The notes: generated from the letters alone by a model not told the origin. DNA of 64,000 bases from Prochlorococcus sp. AG-409-L21 (GCA_003215475.1 QCKH01000001.1:1-64000); one strand, 5' to 3'; shown: positions 50,993 through 60,851, counted from the stretch's first letter. Numbers and translations are program-made.

Positions 50993-51742
50993 TTGGTCCA
51001 GTCCTCTCCTAGACAAGATCTTTCTCTGCCCTCGAGGCTACAGCAAGATCTTAAGAACGACCTTATTGCAGGTTTGTTGGTGGTCATTCCCTTGGCTACA
51101 ACAATTTGGCTTTCTACGATAGTTAGTCGGTTTGTGCTGGCTTTTTTGACTTCTGTACCTAAGCAATTAAATCCTTTTATAACACTTAACCCTCTTCTGC
51201 AGGATCTTATTAATCTTGCCTTGGGCTTAACAGTTCCTTTATTAGGAATTTTGTTAATTGGTTTGATGGCTAGAAATTTTGTAGGCAGATGGCTTTTGGA
51301 ATTTGGAGAAGGAACTCTTTCAAGGATTCCTTTAGCTGGATCTGTATATAAAACCCTCAAACAATTATTAGAAACTTTTTTAGGTGATAATTCAACAAGA
51401 TTCCGACGGGTTGTTTTAGTTGAATATCCTAGAGAAGGCTTGTTTAGTGTTGGTTTTGTTACAGGTTTAGTTGGTCCCTCCCTTCAGCCTGATTTGAATG
51501 AGCCTTTGCTTAGTGTTTTTATTCCTACTGCACCAAACCCAACAACAGGTTGGTATACGCTTGTTCCCGAGTCTTCTGTGAAAGATTTAAATATAACTGT
51601 CGAAGATGCTTTTAGAACAATTATTTCTGCAGGAATTGTTAATCCTGACGAAAGAAATACTCCTACAAATGCAAGTTTTTCAAGTTTACTTCAACAATTT
51701 AAAGCAAGATCTACGACTTCTTCTTTAACTAAAAATACTTAA
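50993..51742 (+). CDS. DUF502-family membrane protein
   Basis: A 249-residue membrane protein of the DUF502 family with two hydrophobic helices near the N-terminus (about residues 28-55 and 70-92) and a soluble C-terminal part (AGSVYKTLKQLLETFLGDN, VEYPREGLFSVGFVTG, SVFIPTAPNPTTGWY). The function of the family is unknown. The start is a TTG; an in-frame stop nine bases upstream excludes a longer form. It is divergent from queG and followed by nusB 20 bases later. Confidence 0.8.
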   Translation: MVQSSPRQDLSLPSRLQQDLKNDLIAGLLVVIPLATTIWLSTIVSRFVLAFLTSVPKQLNPFITLNPLLQDLINLALGLTVPLLGILLIGLMARNFVGRWLLEFGEGTLSRIPLAGSVYKTLKQLLETFLGDNSTRFRRVVLVEYPREGLFSVGFVTGLVGPSLQPDLNEPLLSVFIPTAPNPTTGWYTLVPESSVKDLNITVEDAFRTIISAGIVNPDERNTPTNASFSSLLQQFKARSTTSSLTKNT

Positions 51743-51762
51743 GAAGTTCCCAGGTTTAATTA

Positions 51763-52398
51763 ATGGAATCTCGATCTTTAGCTAGAGAAGTTGCTTTATT
51801 GCTATTGGGCCAAGTTTCTGATGAAGAGATGAATAACTCTGAATACTTTTCATTGGAAAAGATTCTTAGCATGGGCCTAGATACTTTGTTAAATCATTGG
51901 CGAGAGCAATTAGATCATTGCGCACTTCAAATCGAATTAGCTCAAGAAGAATTGATTAAAAGTGAAGTTCAAGAAGTTGATCAGAAGAATATTGTTGAAG
52001 CTAGAAAATATTTAGATAATAGTTTGAAAAAATCTGAAAACATTGTAAATGTATTATCTGATACCATAGAACTTTCAAGATTATTAACTCTTAGTGATCA
52101 AGAAAATATTCGTATTGATGCAATTAAGAGAGTAGATCTTGTAATTAAAGATCTAAATATTATTAATTCTTCATTAGATAATGTTATGGAAGGCTGGAGA
52201 TTAAAACGCTTACCTAAAATTGATCAAGATATTTTAAGATTGGCATATGTAGATTTGTTCAATTTAGAAACTCCCATACCTGTTACTTGTAATGAAGCAG
52301 TGAATCTTGCTAATCGCTATAGTGATGAACAAGGTCGTAAAATGATTAATGGAGTTTTAAGAAGATTGCAAAATACATCTTCTTTAAAAATCATTTAG
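51763..52398 (+). CDS. nusB: Transcription antitermination factor NusB
   Basis: RNA-binding protein that forms antitermination complexes, mainly on rRNA operons, with NusE/S10. The N-terminal RSLAREVALLLLGQV and the C-terminal half (LPKIDQDILRLAYVDLF, VTCNEAVNLANRYSD, RKMINGVLRRL) are typical NusB. A long charged helical insert (about residues 25-120) makes it 211 residues, against about 140 in E. coli. The ATG at 51763 is directly upstream of the first conserved helix. ftsY follows after 21 bases. Confidence 0.9.
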   Translation: MESRSLAREVALLLLGQVSDEEMNNSEYFSLEKILSMGLDTLLNHWREQLDHCALQIELAQEELIKSEVQEVDQKNIVEARKYLDNSLKKSENIVNVLSDTIELSRLLTLSDQENIRIDAIKRVDLVIKDLNIINSSLDNVMEGWRLKRLPKIDQDILRLAYVDLFNLETPIPVTCNEAVNLANRYSDEQGRKMINGVLRRLQNTSSLKII

Positions 52399-52419
52399 CT
52401 TTTTAGATTAATTATCTCA

Positions 52420-53733
52420 ATGGAGCAAGAAAATTCTATTCAAGGATCTAATAATAATTCGCTTATTAATTCTGATGAAAGTTTAGATTGGGCAAAGCAA
52501 GCGTACGAAAAATTAAAGCAGCAACAAGCAGAAAAAAAACAAGCAGATCTAATCAAAGCCGACAAAGAACAGATTTCTAATTCAGAGGATTTACCTTTAG
52601 ATTCAAAAGATTCAGAAACTTCTTTAGATAATATCGTTCCAGGCAAAGATTCTAATTCTAAGCAGACCAATACCCCAGAATTAATTGATTCAAAATTTTC
52701 TTCAGATGATTCTGAATTAGGAGATTTTGATGATCAATTTACTTGGTCTGCAAAAGTTTTAGAAGCACAAGGTAAAAGTGTAGACAATATTTCAATAGAC
52801 GAAATCAATTGGCTTTCTAGGTTACAAAAAGGACTTGAAAAAACTCGTAAAGGTTTTGTTACAGATTTATTGGAGAAATTTGGGGATGACCCTCTGACTC
52901 CAGAAACTTTAGATGAATTAGAAACATTGCTTTTACGTGCTGATACAGGTGTCGATGCAACTGATCAAATTATTAATGCTTTACGAATGAGGTTAAATGA
53001 AGAGGTATTAGATTCAAAAGAAGGGTTACGATTCCTGAAAGAACAACTATGTAAGATCGTTGAAAAACCAATTAAGGATAGTGGGAAAGATTCTTTAATA
53101 CCAGAAAAAAATATTCTTAATATTTGGTTGTTAGTGGGAGTCAATGGTGTTGGCAAAACTACTACGCTTGGGAAATTAGCTAAATTGGCTTTGTCAAGTG
53201 GATTTACTGCATTGATAGCAGCAGCTGATACTTTTCGTGCAGCAGCAGTTGAGCAATTGAAAGTATGGGGTAACCGTAGTGGTGTATCTGTAGTAGCAAA
53301 TGAAACTACCAATGCTGATCCTGCTGCTGTGGTTTTTGATGCAATTGGGGCCGCACAATCAAGAAATATTGAATTATTGTTAGTTGATACAGCTGGACGT
53401 CTTCAAACCAAAAATAATTTAATGGAAGAATTAACTAAAGTTAGAAAAATCATAGATCGTTTAGCTCCCGAGGCAAAAGTTGAGTCTTTATTAGTCTTAG
53501 ACTCAACTCAGGGTCAAAATGGTTTAAGTCAAGCAATGGCTTTTGCGCAGTCTGTAAATTTAACAGGAGTTGTTATTACTAAATTAGATGGTTCATCTAG
53601 AGGAGGAGTTGCTTTTGCAGTTGCTTCTCAGGCCAATTTACCTATTCGGTTTATAGGTGCTGGAGAAGGGATTAAAGACTTAAGGCCTTTTAATAGTTTT
53701 GAGTTTGTTGAAGCTCTCTTAGCAAATAGGTGA
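52420..53733 (+). CDS. ftsY: Signal recognition particle receptor FtsY
   Basis: GTPase receptor for the signal recognition particle at the membrane. A Ser/Asp/Glu/Lys-rich N-terminal region (first ~130 residues) corresponds to the variable A domain. The NG domain follows: GVNGVGKTTTLGKLAKLA (P-loop), ADTFRAAAVEQL, LLVDTAGRLQ and TKLDGSSRGGVAF. Length 437. The two flanking genes (nusB and the PP2C phosphatase) are on the same strand with short gaps. Confidence 0.95.
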   Translation: MEQENSIQGSNNNSLINSDESLDWAKQAYEKLKQQQAEKKQADLIKADKEQISNSEDLPLDSKDSETSLDNIVPGKDSNSKQTNTPELIDSKFSSDDSELGDFDDQFTWSAKVLEAQGKSVDNISIDEINWLSRLQKGLEKTRKGFVTDLLEKFGDDPLTPETLDELETLLLRADTGVDATDQIINALRMRLNEEVLDSKEGLRFLKEQLCKIVEKPIKDSGKDSLIPEKNILNIWLLVGVNGVGKTTTLGKLAKLALSSGFTALIAAADTFRAAAVEQLKVWGNRSGVSVVANETTNADPAAVVFDAIGAAQSRNIELLLVDTAGRLQTKNNLMEELTKVRKIIDRLAPEAKVESLLVLDSTQGQNGLSQAMAFAQSVNLTGVVITKLDGSSRGGVAFAVASQANLPIRFIGAGEGIKDLRPFNSFEFVEALLANR

Positions 53734-53790
53734 TTTATGGCTTTTCTTCTATTAAATTCTGTAAGCTTTTAATTCTGCAAAGTAAATGCA

Positions 53791-55200
53791 GTGAGCAATA
53801 AACATCCAATTCCACATAGAAAACAGTTTCTTCAAAGTACTTCTCAATCTTCATCAGCTTATGAATCTGTTAGAGATTTATTAGAGAGTCTTTCCAAAGA
53901 ACAAAAGAGGAATCAAGAATTACTTATTTCTTTAGGGTTTAGTCTGAGAAGTTTTACCAATATTGATCGCTTTTTAGAGCTTATGCCTGTGATTGCCTCT
54001 AGATTGGTAGGAGTTGATGGTGCATTGATAGTTCCTTTTCATTCTGATGGACGTATATCTAGAGAGCAAATTTATTCTATTCCTTATAATGATACGGATG
54101 GGTTAATTCAAAATGTTCTAAATTTTCAGCAGGGTAATGGAGTTGGCTTTGGTAGTAATGAAACTCATATTCGAGAATTAGATAAATTAGTTCAAGGATT
54201 TTCTGATCATTCTTCTGTATATGCAACCTCATTAGTAGCACGTGGTCGACAGAGAGGGCGACTTTATGCTTTTCATTTAAATGCTCCTTTCTCGTTTAGT
54301 GATACTCATCGCCGTCATTTACAATTAATTGCTGATCTTGCAGGCGTTGCTATTGAAAACAATTTTTTAATGCAACAAACCCGTCATCATGAAAGTGTAG
54401 ATCGTCAACTTAGTATTGGAGCTGAAATACAATCACAATTATTACCTGATCACTGTCCAGTTATTGAAGGCATTGAGCTTGCTGCATGTTGTAGACCTGC
54501 ATTTCAAGTTGGAGGAGACTATTATGACTTTATGCCTACTCGGCCTGAGCTGACTGGAAAGAGAAGAGAACGAGGGCGTTGGGCTTTTGTAATTGGTGAT
54601 GTTATGGGTAAAGGAATTCCTGCAGGGTTATTAATGACGATGCTTCGAGGAATGCTGAGAGCGGAAGTCTTAAGTGGGCTACCCCCTGATCGAATTCTTC
54701 ATGATTTAAATCAGCTTGCACTTGATGATTTGGCTCAATCACATAGGTTTGTCACTCTTTTCTATTCAGATTATGAGCCAATATCAAGAAAGCTACGTTT
54801 TGCTAATGCAGCCCATAATCCACCTTTACTGTGGAGATCTGAAGAAAGAGAGATTTTAAGATTAGATGCTTTAGGTTTATTAATTGGTCTTGAACCTGAC
54901 GCTGAATATGTATGTGGAGAAGTTCAGCTTTTACCTGGCGATGTACTTTTATTTTATACCGATGGGGTAACTGAGGCTCTTGGTATGACTGGGGATAGAT
55001 TTAATGAAAAACGTTTAATAACCTTACTTGATGAATTTGCTCAGAAATTTACCAAAGCCCAAGATATTTTAGATAACCTTTTTGGACGTATAGATAACTT
55101 TGTTGGAAATAATCATCACTTAGAAGATGATGCGTCCATGGTAGTTATGAAAATCCATGAGGAAATTAAACTTCCGCAAGTAAAGCAGTCGACGTCCTGA
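53791..55200 (+). CDS. GAF-linked PP2C (RsbU-type) serine phosphatase
   Basis: A 469-residue signalling protein. An N-terminal GAF-like sensor domain covers about residues 55-190 (MPVIASRLVGVDGALIV, then DLAGVAIENNFLM). A PP2C/SpoIIE catalytic domain follows, with metal-site motifs GGDYYDFMP and VIGDVMGKGIPAGLLM, and GDVLLFYTDGVTEA near the end. RsbU relatives dephosphorylate an anti-anti-sigma factor; no anti-sigma or STAS gene is adjacent. The start is a GTG. The ligand of the GAF domain is not known. Confidence 0.88.
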   Translation: MSNKHPIPHRKQFLQSTSQSSSAYESVRDLLESLSKEQKRNQELLISLGFSLRSFTNIDRFLELMPVIASRLVGVDGALIVPFHSDGRISREQIYSIPYNDTDGLIQNVLNFQQGNGVGFGSNETHIRELDKLVQGFSDHSSVYATSLVARGRQRGRLYAFHLNAPFSFSDTHRRHLQLIADLAGVAIENNFLMQQTRHHESVDRQLSIGAEIQSQLLPDHCPVIEGIELAACCRPAFQVGGDYYDFMPTRPELTGKRRERGRWAFVIGDVMGKGIPAGLLMTMLRGMLRAEVLSGLPPDRILHDLNQLALDDLAQSHRFVTLFYSDYEPISRKLRFANAAHNPPLLWRSEEREILRLDALGLLIGLEPDAEYVCGEVQLLPGDVLLFYTDGVTEALGMTGDRFNEKRLITLLDEFAQKFTKAQDILDNLFGRIDNFVGNNHHLEDDASMVVMKIHEEIKLPQVKQSTS

Positions 55201-55253
55201 CAATATCAGTTCAAACTGCTTTATTAGGTATAACAAATTGATTAGGAGACTTG

Positions 55254-56636
55254 GTGAAAACTTGGAGTGCGAGATTTGCAGAAGGATTAAACCCTTTTAT
55301 TCAAGGGTTTAACTCATCGATAGATTTTGATTTTTTTCTTTTACAGGAAGATCTTGATGGTTCAATAGCTCATGCCAGAATGCTTGGTAGAACAGGGATT
55401 ATTACTGTTCAAGAAGCTACGAAACTTGAAGATGGTTTGGAAGCAATTCGTTTAGGCGTTTTGAAAGGTACTGTAAAACCTGATTTAGAAGATGAAGATG
55501 TTCATATGTTCGTAGAAAGGCGTTTGATCAAAAATCTTGGCCCTCTTGGGAAAAAATTGCATACAGGAAGAAGTAGAAATGATCAAGTAGGAACTGATTT
55601 GAGATTATGGTTACGACGGCGACTTGATGAATTGGATACAGATTTAAAGAATTTACAAGTTGTTTTGTTTAATAAGGCAGTAGAGAATTTGTTTACTCTG
55701 ATTCCTGGCTATACCCATTTGCAAAGAGCGCAACCTTTATCTTTGGCCCATCATTTATTAGCATATGTTGAGATGATTCAAAGAGATAGAGATCGTTTTT
55801 CTGAGATAAGAAAAAGAGTTAACATATGCCCTTTGGGTGCTGCAGCTTTGGCAGGTACTTCTTTGCCAATTGATCGACGTTTTACTGCTGATCAATTGGG
55901 TTTCTTAGATGTATATGCGAATAGTTTGGATGCTGTCAGTGATCGAGACTTTGCAGTTGAATTTACAGCTGCTTCTTCATTAGTAATGGTTCATTTAAGT
56001 CGTTTAGCTGATGAAATTATTTTGTGGGCATCAGAAGAATTTGCTTTTATTCGACTAACAGATAGGTGTGCTACGGGGAGTAGCTTGATGCCTCAAAAAA
56101 AGAATCCTGATGTACCTGAATTAGTACGAGGTAAAACAGGTCGTGTTTTTGGTCACTTGCAAAGTTTGTTGACTATGATTAAAGGGCTTCCACTTTCTTA
56201 CAATAAGGATTTTCAAGAAGATAAAGAGCCTATTTTTGACACGGTTAAAACTGTTATTGATGCTTTAAAAGCGATGACAATTCTTTTCGAAGAGGGATTG
56301 GAGTTTTCTATTGAACGTTTAAATGAAGCAGTAACTTGTGATTTTTCTAATGCTACTGATGTGGCAGATTATTTGGTAGCTAAAAATATTCCTTTTAGAG
56401 AGGCTTATCAAATTGTTGGGCGTGTGGTACGGCTTTGCCTTCAAAATGAGATTTTGTTAAAAGACCTTTCACTTGCTCAATGGAAAGAAATTCATTCGGC
56501 ATTTGAAGAAGATATTTATGAAAGACTAATGCCCCAAAACGTTGTTGCCTCAAGAGTCAGTGAAGGTGGAACAGGTTTTGATCGAGTTCAAGAACAGCTA
56601 AATAAGTGGAAAAATGAGCTTATTTCACCAAATTAA
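55254..56636 (+). CDS. argH: Argininosuccinate lyase
   Basis: Splits argininosuccinate into arginine and fumarate, the last step of arginine synthesis. Fumarase-superfamily motifs are complete: [33 protein letters not shown] and the signature [16 protein letters not shown]. The GTG at 55254 lies five bases after an AGGAG sequence (55244-55248) and is preferred over the TTG directly before it. About 460 residues. Together with argG at 27-28 kb this covers the last two steps of the pathway. Confidence 0.96.
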   Translation: MKTWSARFAEGLNPFIQGFNSSIDFDFFLLQEDLDGSIAHARMLGRTGIITVQEATKLEDGLEAIRLGVLKGTVKPDLEDEDVHMFVERRLIKNLGPLGKKLHTGRSRNDQVGTDLRLWLRRRLDELDTDLKNLQVVLFNKAVENLFTLIPGYTHLQRAQPLSLAHHLLAYVEMIQRDRDRFSEIRKRVNICPLGAAALAGTSLPIDRRFTADQLGFLDVYANSLDAVSDRDFAVEFTAASSLVMVHLSRLADEIILWASEEFAFIRLTDRCATGSSLMPQKKNPDVPELVRGKTGRVFGHLQSLLTMIKGLPLSYNKDFQEDKEPIFDTVKTVIDALKAMTILFEEGLEFSIERLNEAVTCDFSNATDVADYLVAKNIPFREAYQIVGRVVRLCLQNEILLKDLSLAQWKEIHSAFEEDIYERLMPQNVVASRVSEGGTGFDRVQEQLNKWKNELISPN

Positions 56637-56678
56637 TAATCATTCTGCTTATATAGTCTATTAGGTATTAAAATTATT

Positions 56679-56710
56679 AAGTAAATGATTTTTAATTAAA
56701 TTATTTACTT
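56679..56710 (+). promoter_or_regulatory. AT-rich hairpin upstream of the RNA-binding protein gene
   Basis: Bases 56679-56691 pair with 56698-56710 (12 A-T/G-C pairs plus one G-T pair) around a six-base loop TTAATT. It is about 50 bases before the likely start of the RRM gene, in the gap after argH. It could be a leader structure sensitive to temperature, or part of the argH 3' end; no U-run follows, so a simple terminator is unlikely. Confidence 0.5.
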
Positions 56711-56760
56711 TGGCTATTAAGCCTTTACTTAGGTTCATTCATTTTCGGTCCAATTTTCAA

Positions 56761-57255
56761 GTGAGTATTTTTGTTGGCAACTTGCCCTTCCGCGCTGAGC
56801 AGGAAGATGTTATTCAATTGTTTGCTCCTTTTGGAGAGGTTGCAAACTGTTCTTTACCTCTAGAACGCGATACTGGTCGTAAAAGGGGTTTTGCATTTAT
56901 TGAAATGGCTGACGAAGCAGCAGAAGCTGCAGCTATAGAAGCTCTTCAAGGTGCTGAATTGATGGGTCGTCCTTTGAGAATTAATAAGGCCGAACCTCGT
57001 GGCGGCGGCGGCGGTCGTGGTGGCTATGGCGGCGGCGGCGGTGGCTATGGCGGTGGCGGTCAAGGCGGCTATGGCGGCGGCGGTCAAGGCGGCGATCAAA
57101 CTACAGAGCAACGGGCTTCTGGAGCGCAAGGTTGGGAGGATAGAAGTTATGGTTCTACTGAGTCTTCTGATAGAGATGACACTCGAAGCAAACGCAGAAG
57201 AGGAACCTCTTCTGAGACTGACGAAAGTGCCGATTATGGTGGGGCTGAGGGTTAG
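56761..57255 (+). CDS. RRM RNA-binding protein with Gly-rich tail
   Basis: One RNA-recognition motif: RNP2 as SIFVGNLPF right after the start and RNP1 as KRGFAFIEM, followed by a tail of glycine repeats (GGYGGGG type, about residues 80-110) and an acidic/charged end (SDRDDTRSKRRRGTSS). Cyanobacterial Rbp proteins of this form are known, several of them cold-induced. I start at the GTG at 56761 since RNP2 begins there; a TTG at 56710 would add 17 odd residues and lies at the foot of a hairpin. Its GGC-repeat stretch (57001-57090) is GC-rich against the AT-rich background. Confidence 0.88.
   Translation: MSIFVGNLPFRAEQEDVIQLFAPFGEVANCSLPLERDTGRKRGFAFIEMADEAAEAAAIEALQGAELMGRPLRINKAEPRGGGGGRGGYGGGGGGYGGGGQGGYGGGGQGGDQTTEQRASGAQGWEDRSYGSTESSDRDDTRSKRRRGTSSETDESADYGGAEG
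57001..57092 (+). repeat. GGC-rich tandem repeat coding for the glycine tail
   Basis: Short tandem units built from ggcggc, ggtggctat and ggtcaaggc encode GGYGGGGQGG-type residues. They are prone to length change by slippage, in an otherwise AT-rich gene. Confidence 0.8.
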
Positions 57256-57289
57256 TAACTAAAACTAATTCTCTATTGCTATTTATTGA

Positions 57290-58291
57290 TTACAGTCCAG
57301 CACTTTCTAGATGTTCGGCTGCTTCTTCTAAAACACTTAGATCAGCATTTTTGTTTTGTGCTTTTAGGCTTAATTCTTTTCTCCATATACGAGCTCCTTT
57401 AACTCCTTGTACCAGATGTAGAGAATGTCTACAAATATCCCATAAGCGGCCATTTCTATTTAGATGTTTTTCAGCATATGGGATAAGTCCTTTTAATATT
57501 ATTGAGGCGGTAATTTTTTTTTCCGTTTCCCCGAAAAATATTTCATCTATATGTTGCCATATAAGTGGATTTGAATATATGGCTCTGCCAACCATTACTC
57601 CATCAAAAGTTTTAAGTGCATTTATGCATTCATCTTGATTTTGCAATCCACCATTTAATTCAATTTTTAGTTTTGGTCGAGATTGCTTGATCTTTGCAAC
57701 TTTTTCATATTCAAGCGGAGGAATTGAACGATTCTCTTTTGGATTGAATCCATTGAGTAATGCTTTTCGAGCATGAATCGAAAATCGATCTGCCCCTGCT
57801 GCAGATAATTTGTCTATAAAAGCAAGCAGTGATTCTTCACTATCAAGATCATCTATACCTGTTCTATGTTTGACAGTAATGGGAAGAGAAGTATTTTTTT
57901 TCATAGCGTCTATACATTTTGCTACTACATCTGGATAGGCCATTAGACATGCTCCAAAGTTGCCAGATTGAACTTTTGGGCTGGGACATCCAAGATTTAA
58001 ATTGACTTCGTCGTATCCCCAATCTTCTGCAATTTGAACTGCTTCAGACAATATTTTTGGATCATCTCCGCCAATTTGAATAGCAATAGGGTGCTCTATT
58101 TCATCAAAGTCTAGGAGTCTTTTTCGATTGTTATGTAATAAAGCTTTGGCTACTATCATTTCTGTATATAACAAAGCTTTTTTACTGATTTGTCTCATAA
58201 GAACTCGAAAATGCCTATCAGTACAGTCGAGCATTGGTGCAACACTGAATTGATAGGCTTCTTTGATGAGTGGCTGAGATTTTTTAACCAT
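57290..58291 (-). CDS. dusA: tRNA-dihydrouridine synthase A
   Basis: FMN-dependent reduction of uridines in the tRNA D-loop. FSVAPMLDCTDRHFRVLMR opens the TIM barrel; LNLGCPSPKVQSGNFGACLM carries the proton-donor Cys; TVKHRTGIDDLDS and MVGRAIYSNPLIW complete the FMN site, in DusA style. The ATG at 58291 is preferred; a TTG at 58324 would extend it by 11 residues almost to the next gene. It converges on the RRM gene and is divergent from msrB. Confidence 0.93.
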   Translation of the reverse strand: MVKKSQPLIKEAYQFSVAPMLDCTDRHFRVLMRQISKKALLYTEMIVAKALLHNNRKRLLDFDEIEHPIAIQIGGDDPKILSEAVQIAEDWGYDEVNLNLGCPSPKVQSGNFGACLMAYPDVVAKCIDAMKKNTSLPITVKHRTGIDDLDSEESLLAFIDKLSAAGADRFSIHARKALLNGFNPKENRSIPPLEYEKVAKIKQSRPKLKIELNGGLQNQDECINALKTFDGVMVGRAIYSNPLIWQHIDEIFFGETEKKITASIILKGLIPYAEKHLNRNGRLWDICRHSLHLVQGVKGARIWRKELSLKAQNKNADLSVLEEAAEHLESAGL

Positions 58292-58342
58292 TTTTGGTTT
58301 TCTACATTTAGATTTGCCTAGCAATTATGATTTTTTTATCCT

Positions 58343-58849
58343 ATGAATAGAAACATTTTATTGTCTAGTCGTAGGTCTTTTTTGATGGGAATTTGGACTG
58401 TTTTCCTTGGAAGATTTCTATCTTCTCAAAAAGTCTTTGCAGCTTCGGTTGATGGTGAGTCTTCTTTCTCATTAGGTAAAGAAGAATGGAAAAAGCGCCT
58501 TTCTCCAGAAGCTTATAATGTTTTGAGGAAGGAAGGAACGGAGAGACCCTTTTCTAGTGAATTGAATAATGAGAAAAGACAAGGAATTTTTGCTTGCGCA
58601 GGTTGTGATCAACCTTTATTTGATTCTTCCAAGAAATTTGATAGTGGAACAGGGTGGCCTAGTTTCTGGGAGGCCTTACCAAATTCTATAGAAACTAAAA
58701 CAGATTTTAAATTAATAGTTCCTCGTACTGAATATCACTGTAAAAAATGCGGTGGTCACCAAGGTCATGTTTTTAATGATGGGCCGCGTCCAACAGGGAA
58801 AAGGTATTGCAATAATGGAGTCGCCCTCGTTTTTCATCCTGCTAGTTAA
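58343..58849 (+). CDS. msrB: Peptide methionine sulfoxide reductase MsrB, exported
   Basis: Reduces methionine-R-sulfoxide in proteins. Zinc cysteines in CAGCDQPLF and CKKCGGHQGH, the GTGWPSFW motif, and the catalytic Cys in RYCNNGVAL are present. The N-terminus has a twin-arginine signal: SSRRSFLMG (Arg 10 and 11), a hydrophobic stretch and an alanine end near VFAAS (about residues 31-35). So the enzyme is probably sent out through the Tat system, into the periplasm or thylakoid lumen. The start ATG is well placed for this signal. Usual MsrB proteins are cytoplasmic and shorter. Confidence 0.93.
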   Translation: MNRNILLSSRRSFLMGIWTVFLGRFLSSQKVFAASVDGESSFSLGKEEWKKRLSPEAYNVLRKEGTERPFSSELNNEKRQGIFACAGCDQPLFDSSKKFDSGTGWPSFWEALPNSIETKTDFKLIVPRTEYHCKKCGGHQGHVFNDGPRPTGKRYCNNGVALVFHPAS

Positions 58850-58956
58850 AATTTCTTTTAAAGATTTTCTGTTTTTGGGATGGTGCGGGCTTCCGTAGCT
58901 TGTTAGATCTTTACTCTTTGTTCCAAGATTAATTATTAGAGTTTTAAAGTGTACAT

Positions 58957-59682
58957 ATGAATCAAGAAGTACCATCTTCAAATCAACCAGGTTTAGACGG
59001 GGATTCTTCGACTCCTGACTTAGAGCAATTGGAAAATGTATCTAAGGAGGAAGAAGTTAATGAATCGGATAGTCCAAAAGAATCAGTTTTAGGATCTAAT
59101 GATCCTTCTTCTGCGAAACAGTCTCTAGATAATGATGCGAGATTAGAACAATTAGAAAAAGAGCATGAAACTTTGAGAAGTCAATATATGCGGATTGCAG
59201 CTGATTTTGATAATTTTCGAAAACGTCAAACTAGGGATCAAGATGATTTGAAATTACAGTTGACTTGCAACACACTTAGTGAGATTTTGCCGGTTGTAGA
59301 TAATTTTGAAAGAGCTAGACAACAAATTACGCCTGAAGGAGAAGAAGCATCAAATCTGCATCGGAACTATCAGAATCTTTATAAGCAACTTGTTGATGTT
59401 CTTAAAAAACTTGGAGTTGCTCCTATGCGGGTTGTAGGGCAATCTTTTGATCCATCATTACATGAAGCTCTTCTCCGAGAGCCAAGTGAAACAATGGTAG
59501 AAGATATGATTTTAGAAGAGTTAGTAAGGGGATATCATTTGAATGGAAGAGTTTTACGTCATGCTCAAGTTAAAGTCTCTATGGGACCTGGTCCTAAAGT
59601 AGAAGTTGAAGAAAAACAAATAGATGATGAGAGTCAAACAGAGAAGGGGGATGACACACAATCATCTGAACAAGTGGTTTAA
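58957..59682 (+). CDS. grpE: GrpE nucleotide exchange factor
   Basis: Exchanges ADP for ATP on DnaK. An acidic, low-complexity N-terminal ~70 residues precedes the long helix ([20 protein letters not shown]) and the signature [17 protein letters not shown]; the beta domain follows ([14 protein letters not shown]). Length 241 is on the long side because of the N-terminal part. The gap before it (58850-58956) shows no clear CIRCE operator. It is followed by dnaJ; dnaK is about 34 kb to the left. Confidence 0.94.
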   Translation: MNQEVPSSNQPGLDGDSSTPDLEQLENVSKEEEVNESDSPKESVLGSNDPSSAKQSLDNDARLEQLEKEHETLRSQYMRIAADFDNFRKRQTRDQDDLKLQLTCNTLSEILPVVDNFERARQQITPEGEEASNLHRNYQNLYKQLVDVLKKLGVAPMRVVGQSFDPSLHEALLREPSETMVEDMILEELVRGYHLNGRVLRHAQVKVSMGPGPKVEVEEKQIDDESQTEKGDDTQSSEQVV

Positions 59683-59723
59683 TGTTAATTAATTCTTTTT
59701 TTAAAATTAATATTTAAGAACTA

Positions 59724-60851
59724 ATGGCAGATTTTTACGATTTATTAGGTGTTAGTCGAGATGCAGATGCTGATACGTTAAAACGTGCCTATAGACGTCT
59801 AGCACGTCAATATCATCCTGATATTAATAAGGAGCCTGGAGCTGAGGATAGGTTTAAAGACATTGGACGAGCTTATGAAGTTCTGGGTGATCCTGAAAAA
59901 AGAGCTAGATATGATCAGTTTGGAGAGGCTGGTATAGGCGGTGCGGCAGGAATGCCGGATATGGGGGATATGGGAGGTTTTGCAGATATTTTTGAAACTT
60001 TTTTTGGAGGAGGAGGGGGAGCTGGGGCTAGAAAACAAAGAAGAGGACCTCAACAAGGAGATGATTTACGTTATGACCTAACAATTGATTTTAATCAGGC
60101 TGTGTTTGGTCAAGAACGAGAGATCAAAATACCTCATTTAGAAACCTGTGATTCGTGCAATGGTAGTGGCTCAAAGCCTGGAACTGGACCAACAAATTGC
60201 TCTACTTGTGGTGGGGCTGGGCAGGTTCGAAGAGCGACCAGAACACCTTTTGGAAGTTTCACCCAAGTTGCTGAATGTCCAACTTGTAATGGAGTTGGCA
60301 AAATTATTTCTAATCCTTGTAATACTTGTGGGGGTCAAGGTGTGAAACAAGTAAGAAAAAAACTTCGTATAAATATTCCTGCAGGTGTAGATACTGGTAC
60401 AAGATTAAGAGTTTCTGGAGAGGGTAATGCTGGTTTAAGAGGGGGTCCTTCAGGAGATTTATATGTTTTTATTAAGGTTAAAAGTCATTCTCGTTTAAAA
60501 AGAGAGGGTTTAAACATTCATTCAGAAGTTAATGTTAGTTATTTGCAGGCAATTCTAGGAGATACTATTGAAGTTGATACGGTAGATGGACCTACTAGCT
60601 TACAAATTCCGTCTGGTACCCAACCAAGCTCTGTTTTAATTTTAGACAATAAAGGAATACCTAAGTTAGGTAATCCTGTTGCAAGAGGTAACCATTGTAT
60701 TTCAGTCAATATTAAAATTCCATCAAGATTAACAGATGATGAGAAAATTTTATTGGAACAGTTAGCTAGTCATTACTCTGCAAGAGGACCTCAAAATCAT
60801 CATCATAAAAGTGGTTTATTTAGTCGATTATTTAGAAATAATAGCAATTAA
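59724..60851 (+). CDS. dnaJ: Chaperone protein DnaJ (type I)
   Basis: J-protein that brings substrates to DnaK and stimulates its ATPase. The J domain with HPD ([11 protein letters not shown], about residues 31-40) is followed by a Gly/Phe-rich part (FFGGGGGAG), four CxxCxGxG zinc-finger repeats ([32 protein letters not shown]) and the C-terminal substrate domain. Length 375 is normal. Its stop codon overlaps the tusA start by one base (taATGa-like). Confidence 0.96.
   Translation: MADFYDLLGVSRDADADTLKRAYRRLARQYHPDINKEPGAEDRFKDIGRAYEVLGDPEKRARYDQFGEAGIGGAAGMPDMGDMGGFADIFETFFGGGGGAGARKQRRGPQQGDDLRYDLTIDFNQAVFGQEREIKIPHLETCDSCNGSGSKPGTGPTNCSTCGGAGQVRRATRTPFGSFTQVAECPTCNGVGKIISNPCNTCGGQGVKQVRKKLRINIPAGVDTGTRLRVSGEGNAGLRGGPSGDLYVFIKVKSHSRLKREGLNIHSEVNVSYLQAILGDTIEVDTVDGPTSLQIPSGTQPSSVLILDNKGIPKLGNPVARGNHCISVNIKIPSRLTDDEKILLEQLASHYSARGPQNHHHKSGLFSRLFRNNSN

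Noticed and set aside
56710-56760. TTG-started N-terminal extension of the RRM protein
   Set aside because: Conserved RNP2 begins right at the GTG at 56761, and the TTG is the last base-paired position of a hairpin.
57276-57638. 120-codon frame on the + strand
   Set aside because: Antisense to dusA, whose family motifs are intact; no own family resemblance.
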